Origin: Saturnia japonica
Lineage: Eukaryota; Arthropoda; Insecta; Lepidoptera; Saturniidae
Direction: 5' to 3'
NCBI GenBank assembly: GCA_033032175.1
Contig: CM065325.1
Location: forward strand, 1,888,930-1,952,929
DNA length: 64,000 bases
Each line of letters starts with the position of its first letter. The first letter of the stretch is position 1. The notes under the pieces are model-generated. The model was not told where the DNA came from, ran no database searches, and worked only from the letters and a program-made list of their open reading frames with translations. This document shows, in pieces, positions 47,970 through 59,100 of this stretch. Made by a program: the position numbers and the translations under genes.

Positions 47970-48650
47970 ATTAATGGCCATTTAACGTTATCCTTTATAA
48001 CGATAAACTCCGTATAACGTTGAAGTGAGCCCAACTTGGTTGGTTTGCGTTAAAACCCACATATTGAAACACTCTTTATAGCGATATGCCATTCTCTATT
48101 ACGAAGAAATGTGTTCATATTTTTAGACAGTAAATATTTATTATCGGTATTATTGTTTATGTTATGTTATCAGGTAACAAAAGACTTTGAAACTCTGAAA
48201 CATCCAAGGTCGGTCTAGCTTTTGTTATCCTTAATTGCCTTCAACACGTTCAGTATGACGCATTGTTTTCTCGGAAGTGATGGTCTTCGACCAATCATAC
48301 TGGGTACCTATCGTATTATCAGTCGTAAACCTACTTTGAAACTGTTAACATGGCCAGTAAATGGAAAGCGATTTGTGTTGACGAAAAAGTTTGATAGAAG
48401 AAGATATTAATAGCATACATAAAATAATACAAAACAAGTACTGGCATAGCAAAAAACGTCAGACTAAGTTATCAGACTATATGTGTAAACAATAATTTAT
48501 AAGCATTTATTATTTATGACATACATAATAAAAATTCTTGTTAATTTGGTTGTTTTTTTGGTCACTCCATATAACGATAACTCTCTATAACGGCAAAAAT
48601 GCTCAGTCCCTTGAGTTTCGTTATAAAGAGTTTACACTGTATTTTAAAAT
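47970..48650 (+). mobile_element. pogo/Tigger-like relic
   Basis: Both ends carry 'tataacg'-rich related sequences in opposite orientation (about 47990-48030 and 48568-48640). At 48350 the plus strand reads MASKWKAICVDEKV then stops, close to the usual Tigger/pogo transposase start (MASKRKA-x-x-x-EEKV). Only this N-terminal trace of the transposase remains. Confidence 0.5.
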
Positions 48651-49848
48651 TTCTCTTTACCCCTTCCTATATCCTTTACCCATTTGTTTCGTAAATTCGG
48701 TTATCTTAGAAATCTGAAAAAAAGTTAATATTAATTTATAAAATAAAGAAATAAAACAATCTTATAAATTCATTTTATCATCATATTTTATTTCATCATC
48801 ATGTCATTTTGAATACTGTATGAAAAGGGGCGCGCGGCGAGTAACGTTTTGAAAAGGTACAGCGTAAAATGTAATGGCGCAAGTGTATAATATTTTTATA
48901 TTTATTAAGCAATTTCATGAAATGACCAACATAACCTATCTGAAAATTTTATTCGAAATAGTTTTATTACAGACCACATTAAGATTCACGTAGCAAATGC
49001 ATATAAATATAAATATCTAAATTTATCCTTTTCTATAAAAATGTAAATCATCATTGTGGGGAATAAAATATTTCCCATTTAATAAATAAAAAAATATTGC
49101 ATTTTTTATACTTACTATACCATTTCCATTTCATTATTTTCTATGAAAATAATAGTTCAGCATGGACGTAGAAAAAAGTTGACGGTTTTGACGTGGTTAG
49201 TAAAATTTTTAAAAATGCCGTCATGTGTAGTAAAGTGCTGTCGGAACTATAGTAATTTCATTTAAAAAATCAGAGGATCAAACTTTACAAGTTAACCTGT
49301 AATGTATTCAATCTATTTCTTACTTTTTACGTAAAATTATTGCGATGTAATTATAACACAATACAAGGCAGTGTTGCCATTAATTAAACATACAAATTAC
49401 CTCGGAAGTATGGTAGATTGATAGTTATTCTTCCGAACTTAATTTAGTCACCTAATTAATTATAATATCTTTAAGTGTTTTATTGAATAAATTCTAATTC
49501 ATTTATGGAATAAATAAATTGTTACTAAAGTATTTATCGATACTATATATTCTCAGTTTATCGATTGCATTTTCCATCAAAATATTATGTTGTACTTGCG
49601 ATATGGTAGTTAGTTAGAAAGAGTATTAATGAAAATATAACGAAAGATAATACAAGTATATGGTAACCAAAATTCTAGAAAAATATATATAGGTAATAAT
49701 ATTTTCTATAGTATTCTTATTATTATTATTTTTAGTATTTACTGGAACAAAACACAAGATAAGTCTAAACTTTATTATATACTATATTATCGGAAAATAT
49801 TTCAATAATTAATATTCAATAGTTAGGTAATAGTCAATAAAAAGTTAA
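48651..49848. other. AT-rich intergenic, no gene seen
   Basis: No coding or repeat signal that I can support. Confidence 0.5.
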
Positions 49849-49853
49849 TGCAC

Positions 49854-51683
49854 TGTACTGTACATATCTATGGTTAAGTGTCACATTGACGACTATCTGA
49901 TTGTCATGATTCAAATATATAACTATGTATAATTCATCTTCTCATAAACGAGCCCTTGGAATTTTTGCACATTATTCTAAATGGATACCAAATTTTTCAG
50001 AAAAGATACATCCCTTAATTCAATCTCGATTACCTTTCGATCACAATTTAGTTGAATGCTTTAATAAAATGAAATCCGAAATAGCCAAATCAACTTTATT
50101 TGCAATAAATCAAGAAGATACTTTAACTGTAGAAACAGATGCATCTGAACATTCTATCGCCGCAACATTATCACAGAATGGACGTCCTGTCGCATTCTTT
50201 TCAAGGTCATTAAATGAATCAGAAAAGAAACATTCTGCAATTGAGAAGGAAGCATGCGCTATAGTTGAATCTTTAAGAAAATGGCGACACTATTTAATAG
50301 GAAGACATTTTTTATTAATTACTGACCAACAGTCTGTTTCATTTATGTTTAATCAAAAGCATTCGAGTAAAATAAAGAATGAGAAGATTGAAAGGTGGCG
50401 AATAGATCTCTCATGTTATAAGTACGATATTATGTACAGACCAGGAAAGGAAAATACTGCAGTTGATGCATTATCTAGAATATCTGCTAGTCTTAACCCT
50501 AACAGACTGCGAGACTTGCATAACTTATTATGTCATCCTGGAATTGTTCGAATGATGCATTGGATAAGATCTAAAAACCTTCCGTATTCTCTTGAAAATG
50601 TCAAATCCATGAATGCCACTTGTCCAGTTTGTTCACAAATTAAACCTAGATTTGCCAGAGTTGGAGGTAAATTAATTAAAGCAACAGAACCTTTTCAGCG
50701 ATTAAACATAGATTTCAAAGGGCCGATACCATCTAAAACATCAAACAAATACATACTAACAATAATTGACGAATATTCTAGATTTCCTTTTGCATATGTT
50801 TGTAAAGATCTTTCTGCACAAACTGTTATAAAATCACTAAAAGATCTGTTCTTCATGTTTGGTGCTCCTGTCTATATACATTCTGACAGAGGCACTGCAT
50901 TCATGTCAAATGAATTAAAGCATTTCCTAGATAATTATGGAGTTTCTACTAGTAGGACAACACCCTACAATCCTGCAGGAAATGGTCAAATTGAACGTCT
51001 AAACGGGACACTATGGAGGACGATACAGCTCTGCCTTTTGTCCAATGGAATGGATACGATGGACTGGGAACAGGTTTTACCTGTGGCATTACACTCCATA
51101 CGATCACTATTATGTACGGCAACTAATGAAACACCTCATGAGCGAATGTTTCGACACTCTCGACGTTCACCTACTGGAAGCTCTACCCCGAGCTGGTTAT
51201 TGACTCCTGGTCCTGTACTTTTAAAAAGAAATGTGAGGACATCTAAATATGATCCTTTAGTAGATGAAGTAGAATTACTTCAAGGTAATCCTAATTATTC
51301 GTATATTTGTCTGCCAGATGGGCGAGAAACCACGGTATCTAACAGGCAATTGGCACCCTGTCCCACCGAAACTTATGTAGAAAATGATCCTGAACCTGAT
51401 TCAGAGTCTCAGCTTAATCAAGAGCCTGAGAGTGGAACTGAACTAAACGAGCCTGACTTATCAATTCGTCGCTCGATACGAGAAAGGAGAATACCACGTT
51501 GTCTTCAGGATTACGTTTTAGAGTGAGACAGAACTAAGAACACCCAGGGGAGAATGTACTGTACATATCTATGGTTAAGTGTCACATTGACGACTATCTG
51601 ATTGTCATGATTCAAATATATAACTATGTATAATTCTTTGCTGAATAAAGCCAAGATTTAGTTGGTATTTCTCTCTTTTATCA
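49854..51683 (+). mobile_element. Young, internally deleted Ty3/Gypsy element
   Basis: The right LTR is 51555-51683 (129 bp, TG…CA), preceded by a purine tract (ccaggggagaa). The left LTR keeps only its first 81 bases (49854-49934), which match the right LTR exactly, and then passes directly into pol. A perfect 5-bp target duplication, TGCAC, flanks the whole (49849-49853 and 51684-51688). Gag, protease and most of reverse transcriptase are absent, so a deletion within an inserted element, or insertion of a deleted copy, is required. Confidence 0.9.
49925..51526 (+). CDS. Gypsy pol remnant: RT thumb, RNase H and integrase, uninterrupted
   Basis: 533 codons; the ATG lies in the left LTR remnant. 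Order: end of RT/thumb (about 10-45, HYSKWIPNFSEKIHPLIQ); RNase H (about 65-185: TVETDASEHSIAATLSQNG, FFSRSLNESEKKHSAIEKEA, LLITDQQSV); integrase zinc-binding region (about 200-240; HNLLCHPGIVRMMH, CPVC); catalytic core (about 255-400: LNIDFKGP, HSDRGTAF, NPAGNGQIERLNG, the D-D-E set); C-terminal extension rich in Glu and Pro. The usual TDQ and D-D35-E residues appear present. Without RT the element cannot move alone, but the open frame and the matching LTRs mean it is recent. Confidence 0.85.
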   Translation: MYNSSSHKRALGIFAHYSKWIPNFSEKIHPLIQSRLPFDHNLVECFNKMKSEIAKSTLFAINQEDTLTVETDASEHSIAATLSQNGRPVAFFSRSLNESEKKHSAIEKEACAIVESLRKWRHYLIGRHFLLITDQQSVSFMFNQKHSSKIKNEKIERWRIDLSCYKYDIMYRPGKENTAVDALSRISASLNPNRLRDLHNLLCHPGIVRMMHWIRSKNLPYSLENVKSMNATCPVCSQIKPRFARVGGKLIKATEPFQRLNIDFKGPIPSKTSNKYILTIIDEYSRFPFAYVCKDLSAQTVIKSLKDLFFMFGAPVYIHSDRGTAFMSNELKHFLDNYGVSTSRTTPYNPAGNGQIERLNGTLWRTIQLCLLSNGMDTMDWEQVLPVALHSIRSLLCTATNETPHERMFRHSRRSPTGSSTPSWLLTPGPVLLKRNVRTSKYDPLVDEVELLQGNPNYSYICLPDGRETTVSNRQLAPCPTETYVENDPEPDSESQLNQEPESGTELNEPDLSIRRSIRERRIPRCLQDYVLE

Positions 51684-51688
51684 TGCAC

Positions 51689-51948
51689 TATAAAGAATTT
51701 TAACAAATAAAAATATATTTAAATTCATTGTTTTTTATTGTAATTATTATTTACCTCTGGAATAATTAATAAAAGAGATCTTTATTTTATACATCACTCT
51801 ATGCGCCGACTGAAATACGGCGGTCGACATACCGCAGCTCACAAACACTGCGGGAAAAATGGTATTCATAGTCCCATTTCCTTTGTACTATTTTGATATC
51901 AGTTTTATATAACTTCACTCGCGCCTTCTAAACTTTGTGATCTATATA
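51689..51948. other. Short intergenic spacer
   Basis: AT-rich sequence with nothing recognisable. Confidence 0.4.
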
Positions 51949-52984
51949 CAGCATGAAACATTCAAATGGGTCATTGAGGGTAACTAAGGGATATAGAAAT
52001 ACGTTCTAAAGAACCGAGATATCGATTTTAAATATAATAAAAACTGCATCATAGATTTTCAAAGAAACCTATATACACGAACCAGATTTAAATCGAATAA
52101 TCATTTTTAGAAAAAAACAAGTATTTCATTTTATTACAATAATTGATAGTGTAGATTGTGAGGAATAAATTTTCTAGAAGACTGTGCCTAAAATTCAAAC
52201 AAAATTCTTAACTTAATTATTTTGTCTTCAAATGTTTACAATAACAGCCATTTACTTAGACACAATATCTAGTAATCAACTCTTTTATGTAACGGTTTTG
52301 TGTGTTATGTAGATTTAAGAGGTAAGTTTTTTTTTTAAATTGTCTTTATAGCCGCTGTTAGTCCTTTAAAGGTGTCGTGGCTAGTTTTGTAAACTTTCAG
52401 TTTTAACGTGACCACACTAGAAATAATATAGTGTAGTTAAATCTGGTGACTTTGTTTGCACTCATTGGTTTTTTTACAAGTTATCATTTAAGAAGTCCAT
52501 TATGATTAGGCTAGTGTGTGTTGGTGCTCCATCTTGTTGAAAATATAGAATATTTCACGTAAGAAATGTAACAGATATAACAAGAACATACAAAAATACA
52601 TTCCAAAAGTCCGTCACAAATATAACAGAACAAAACCTTATTATGCAAAAGTCCAACCCAGAAGTTAAATGAAATACAACTTGAAGTCATCTTCACTACA
52701 GTCACAACTCGACTTCTTAGACGATAAATTCTAACAAAAATAGATCGGTTTATTTAATTTATTTTATTAAGCAGCCAACAAGGCAGTATACTTCACAAAA
52801 ATTAAAAATACAAAACATGCTTAAATTAAAGTCCACCCCTTATTCGCGCATAAGTTTTTTTGAAAATCTATGTATGTAGTTTTTCATATCTTTAAAATCG
52901 ATGTAATTTTTATTTAGTATATATTTCTCTATTTCTTATAGTTTACGAGTTCTCTTCACTGACCCATTTAAATGTTACATGCTG
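51949..52984. mobile_element. TATA-flanked element with ~130-bp inverted ends
   Basis: Left end 'cagcatgaaacattcaaatg' pairs with right end '…catttaaatgttacatgctg'. Similarity continues inward for about 130 bp on both sides ('atcgattttaaa', 'tagattttcaaa'). TATA lies at 51945-51948 and 52985-52988. Inside are only short frames; 'ggtgctccatcttgttgaaa' near 52525 may be a transposase trace. Non-autonomous IS630-Tc1-mariner type is most likely. Confidence 0.7.
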
Positions 52985-53039
52985 TATATTCTTTGGTCTG
53001 CGGTATATTTTACGGTTAAATGTGAAGGTGTTCATTCAT

Positions 53040-53165
53040 TCGTATCACTCGGTATCAGTTCTTGTCCAGTTTCACTATCTATCGGTTTCGTACAAGTTTC
53101 ACTTTGCTGTTAAAATTTATATTATAAGTAACACACACACTTTATTTTCTCTCATATTTTTGGAA
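53040..53165 (+). promoter_or_regulatory. Candidate transcription start region and 5' UTR of gene E
   Basis: Contains 'tatcagttc' initiator-like sequence (53048-53056) and leads into the ATG|GTAAGT at 53166. Supported only by the fit of this ATG to exon 2 phase. Confidence 0.35.
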
Positions 53166-56100
53166 ATGGTAAGTCAATATCTATTGTAAAAATAAAATTA
53201 TGTTCGTCGGTAAGCGCATCCATCACTTAAGAACGACGGGATCGATTTGGTCAAGTTATTGAACTTTTGCAATAGTGGCAGCGTTATTTTTTATTTATTT
53301 TTTTATTTATTAATCTTTATTGTATACCATTAGTTACATATACAATCGGATATTAAAATGATAAGGCTCAAAGGGCGGCCTTATTGTTGAAAGCAATCTC
53401 TTCCAGACAACCTTTGGATTGGTATGTAACAGAGTGTAAATGAGCTAGTATGGTGCAATGAGAACAGTAGAATAAAACAATGACATGCGTCATAAAATTT
53501 AACAAAAGTCATTTAAAAAAATGGATGGTATAGCTAAAGAAATATATGAAATATAAACTACGTTATTATAATTTATAATTATAATACAAACAAAATGTTA
53601 TTTAATTACATATACATAACATTAAAGTGACGAATAATAATGTTTGACAGTTTTCTTAAATATGCTTAGTGATTGTGCGCGTCTTACAGAGATTACACAA
53701 CAAGTGAAAAAGAGAGAATTTAATTCGAGGGATACAAGGAACGAGATTAAATATTTTTTTCATGAGTTATGTAGGTATTCTACTTTTTACCATTGACTGC
53801 CTTGAAAACTTCTTAAGCGGTGATACTTTTAGTTTGTCGTGCTTAGAGATCAGTCAATGCCAATGCGGTATTTAATGAAATGAGTTATTAGTTATTTCAT
53901 AAATTTTAAAAATATGTGTGCGCACACGCTGTAGAAATGGACCCTTCAGAAAGATTAGTCGTACTGTATGTAGTTCAGTGCGTACTTGTCTGGCCGTAAA
54001 CCAAAATTAACTTCAAAAATTTAATAAAAAAACCGGTTGTTTAAAACAAAATAGAAAATGTAGCGCAAAAAATTTTGTAATGTACGTGCTAGGCAGGAGA
54101 GGTGACAGATGACCAGCATCATAACCAAAGTTCGTGACCCGCGCGGTTGTCAATAAAAATTACATTGACGCCGTGACGCAAAGTAAAAATGTATATGTTT
54201 TTTTTTATTATATCATAAAATGCAAAATTGCGACTTTTTGACTTTTATAGACTTATTATCTGTTTTGCATTTGCAGCGTAAACGTAAATAATGATACTGA
54301 ATAATGAAACAATTATATCACTTCAATGAGGGTGGGGGGGTCTAAGCTCAATGGCACCGGTTGGAGTAGTATTGGCAGTACGGTTTAATTTATGCCATGC
54401 CAAATCTCACAGTCCTCCGTTCGCGCAATATTCTTAAAATAGAGTCCAAAGTTTTCTCTTCACATATTAATACACTCATCAAAAAAGTCTAAGCAACATG
54501 TACTAATTTAAATTTTAGGATGGTTCTTCACATTATAACGTTGTATTTTATTTTTAAAATAATATCTTTAGGGTTCTATGATGTAAAAATAACAGCTGTT
54601 GTCTTTATAAGTTCTTTTAATAACAGAAATGAACAATATTAGAATATACTGTAGAAACTAAGATACATAAGAAACTAAACTTTTTTCTTACAAAATGAAA
54701 TTTCTAAAGAAAATGTATTTATTGTGAAAGAATAGAACAATTTAATACAAAGTATGGGCTCCTCTGCTATTCAGAACTTGTCGGCAACGGTTATTCATTG
54801 AATTAATGAGACTGTTTATGTCATCTTGCGGTATTCGCTCCCAATGGAATTGTAACAAATCCTTCAGCTGTTGGGTTGTTGTCGCTCCGTCCAAGTCCTT
54901 CAAAACTCGTCTCTGGAGCATGTCCCATGCGTGCTCGATGGGGTTGAGATCTGGCGATTGTGTAGGCCAGGGCAATACCCGGATGTTCTCCGTCGCAAAA
55001 TATTCACTGGTTCGCCGAGCTGTATGTGAACGCGCATTGTCATGCATTAACCTAAAATCGGAGCCAAAGGTTTGTGCAAATGGGTAGACATAAGGTCTGA
55101 GAATATCCTCAATGTAATTTTCAGCATTCATGTTTCCATTTACAAAAACGAGCTCAGTTCGCCTGTTCTTCATAATACCCGCCCATAACATAACTGTTGA
55201 GCCGCTTTATGGATGAACTTCCTGATCGCACCTGAGCCTTTCAGTATTTCCGGGCCGACGATACACTCGCACCCTTCTTGTATCAGGCTTAAACCCGAAT
55301 CGCGACTCATCGGAGAACATAATTTTATCCCATTGTTCCTGGGTCTATGTTATGCGTTCTCTACACCATTCATATCGATGAGCGCGATTCCCGTGACGTT
55401 TCGGTGGGCACCTGATTGGGCGTCGAGCTCGTAGGCCGTACTCATGCAGTCGATTTCGCACAGTTTGAGGACTTACATCAACACCACTTGAAAATTGTAG
55501 CCTCAAACTTATCTCTCGAGCGGTTAACATCGGCCGGCGTCTTGCAGTCAGTTGTATGTACCGGTCTTGCCGAGTGGTTGTACTCCTTTTACGGCCTGGA
55601 TGCTGTTCAGCGGGTTCTCTTGTATTATTGTAGTGCTGCCAAAGACGACAAATAACACTTCTATGAATGCCAAAATGTCGAGATACCTGAGATTGATTAC
55701 TTCCCGCTTGCAACATCCCTACAGCTCTTTGCATTTCATCTGCCATCAAATGACGTCGCTTCATGACGTAAAGAATATCTAACAATTCAATTTTGTCGCT
55801 AACTTTATTTAAATGGTTGGTAAAATTATAAAATCAAGACTAAACGTAGCAATTAAAACGCACTTAAATTCAAACAAATTCGCAGTCATTTGAATTTTAT
55901 GAAAAAACAAAACATAATCAAATTTTTTTTTTACAACCAGCCAATATGTCATCAATAACAAAAAAGTTTACTTACCTACGCACTTTGTTTGAGTAAATAT
56001 TTAGAAATTAATTAATATAAATGGAAAAATTTGTAATAATATCACGCATGTTGCTTAGACTTTTTTGATGTGTGTATATAGATCCCATTCAAATAATCAC

Positions 56101-59100
56101 TAGCACAAATTACACTCTATTATGACTCAAGTCTCTATGATATGATATCAATGCCGTAATCGAGAAAACATCTCTGAATTAGTTTAATACTAGCTGTGCC
56201 CGCGACTTCGTTCTCGTGGTCTACAGAATGCCATCGATCGGGCATACTCGCGAATAATGCTGTGCCCGCTCCAGGTTATATGTTTATTGTGGGTGATCCT
56301 TAGAAGATAGATATATAAACTCGCTGACTTTTTTGTAGGTCTTTTTAATATCTAAAATTATGTTATACCTTAATTTGACATATCTCTTATAGTTTACTCA
56401 GCGTAAACCATTTAAGCGGCCGAATTGATTCACCATGACCAGTTTCTTTTTTTTTAATTTGCGTGGAATTCTAATTCTTATCTAAAACAAAAGTAACCTA
56501 AGTTACTCCTTATAACATCAGCTATCTGACAGTGAAAGTCCCGTCAAAATCGGTATATCCGTTTCGGAGATTACCCGGAACAAACAGGCAGACAGGGGGA
56601 GTGTAACGTGTCTATTTATAAAATTTCATTGCTTTTAACTAACAAAAGAAAATGCCCTACGACTGCTTTGGTTTCATTAAAAAAGTTTCAAAGAGTGTAT
56701 GAAAGTTAATGGTATTGATAATATATCGTGTAACTAAAGCAGTTAATAACTGTCTTCTTTAACAGGATTTTGACATCAGTGGCATTCTGGCTCCCGTATT
56801 CACTCCTATAGACGATAATGGCAACATACATTTTTCAGTTATACCAAAATACATGCAATATTTACACCAAAACGAAGTTCATGGGATCTTGGGTAAGATT
56901 TTTGTATTTTTAAAATAGAAACGATAAAATAAAATCAGTTATCATATATAACCAATCTAAAGATCCCCACAAACAAACTGAAAGTATTTTCTCTGGTATT
57001 AACTTCACTTAAGAGGTAAAATTATACGCGCATCTCAGTCAACCTTCCGCATCAATCGCCTACCTCATCTCAGTTATAATACCGCATCACATGCATGATA
57101 GGTTTGATAAGTAATCCTAATAGGTGAATATGTTTTAAAATATTCCTAATAAGCGAATTCATTTTTGAAGTGATAACTTCTTGTGGAAGGGTAAACCGCT
57201 TCGTAACGTAACGCGTTACGGCGCTATTAATAGTAGCATAGTTTCAGTCAATCTTAACAACACGCTCGTAATCTGGCGGTCGTAAGCGTGACTGCTATGG
57301 CCAAAGTCCTACGTTCCGATCCTCGCCGGCTTCCCTTTCTCTCTTTCGTTTGTTTTTTTTTTTTATTAGTTTAAGTTATCACTTCTGTCGAGCGTCCCGA
57401 GACGTACAATTTATTTTTTTATAGTTGGCGGAACAACTGGAGAGGCAATGACTTTAAGTCAATGTGAAAGGAAAGACGTTTTGAAGGCGTGGCTTGAAGA
57501 AGCTAGGCCACTTGGAATCAAGGTTATCTTCCAGGTTGGAGGTGTGCCTTTACCTGATGCTATCGAGTTGGTAAATATTCAACTTTTAATTATAACAATT
57601 TTCACATTTTAAATTACTTATTTTCAGGATCATAAATTTGTTGGGCAGTAGCTAAATTATCAAATTATTAGATTTATAATTGGAGACGACGACGGGTCCC
57701 TTGTTCGGAACCTGGGGCGGTAAACGGTGTATTCGGAATTTCTTTTTTTTAACTAAGGTGGCCAACAAGCGCAATTATGTTAAGCGGTTATTGTTTTCTA
57801 GTGACGTTTCTACTTTCAGGGGTATCATCATTAGCGGGTTGCCGATCTTGACTCCCCTTTTCCGAGAAGGGGAATGTATCGAATCCCTAAATAGTGACAA
57901 TGCGAAATAAGAATTCTAGACGCTTCTTTTTATGGATTGTTAAAATATATGCTACTGCTTTATATGTTCTAATTATATATGTTCATAAATATCGACAGGC
58001 AAAACACGCAGCTGAAGTACAAGTAGATGCTATTATGACTCTGCCAGAGCTGTATTATAAGCCGAAGACCGCAGAACAACTTGTCCACTATTTAGAAATT
58101 ATCGCTAGAGCCGCACCTTCTTTGCCATTGATTTACTATCATTTCCCTATGATGACAGGAGTAGATGGTAAACCATTTTATTTTAAACTTCATAGATATA
58201 CTAACAAGAAGTACCTTAACTACAACTTATAATCATCATTATATTAATACGTGAAGCAAAAATTTTGTACTCCTTTTTAAGCGTACTGCGTGCATGGAAA
58301 CTGTGAGATTTGGCATGGTTAAAGTTTATATGAAGAAGGAGTGTAGAAAGCTAAAATTTAACTATAATATTTGTTACTAATATATTAAATAAAATAAATG
58401 AATACTGCGAATCCTAACCCCACCAGTGCCGTTGAACTTAGACTCCCCAAAATATTGACATTGTCACTCAATGAAAAGTGGCAGCAAGTGATATAATATT
58501 CATTGTTCAGGTTTATACTGCAAATGTCAAACAGAAAATAGTCTATGATTAAAGAGTCGCTGAATTTCGATCATTGGGCGACCGCTAGTATTAATAAATG
58601 TGAAAGTTAAGTATATTTTGATGTTTGTTCAAGTCACTCAGTCAAGGATTACACAAAATTCACCATCTGTGAAACTTATAGAATGACGTAGAATATATTT
58701 AAATTTACATTTATTGTTAATTATGTCGCTTTCAACAGAGAATTGCACAAGTATATAATTTTTTCAACTGCATAAATTAATTTAATTATATTTTTTAATT
58801 TATTATACACAGTCAGCAGAACTATTGAATACAAATTTTGTTTTTATTTTATTTTATCAGTGTTAGGTTTTCATTTAATACGGATCGTTTAACAACGCTG
58901 GAGTTACGATGTGGATATAACAATTACATTTAAATTATTTCAAGAAACAATTTAATTTCAGTGAATATACCCCATTTCTTTACCGTGGCTACATCGAGAA
59001 TTCCGAGTTTCAAAGGAATGAAGGCCGACTTACAAGTGGCCATACAGCTTACTAATTATTTAGCTGATCAATTAATTTTTATAGCAAATCACGTAAGTCA

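Noticed and set aside
57265..57372. Possible tRNA gene in gene E intron 2
   Set aside because: Box-like motifs are present but the cloverleaf and acceptor end are not convincing; more likely a tRNA-derived SINE head.
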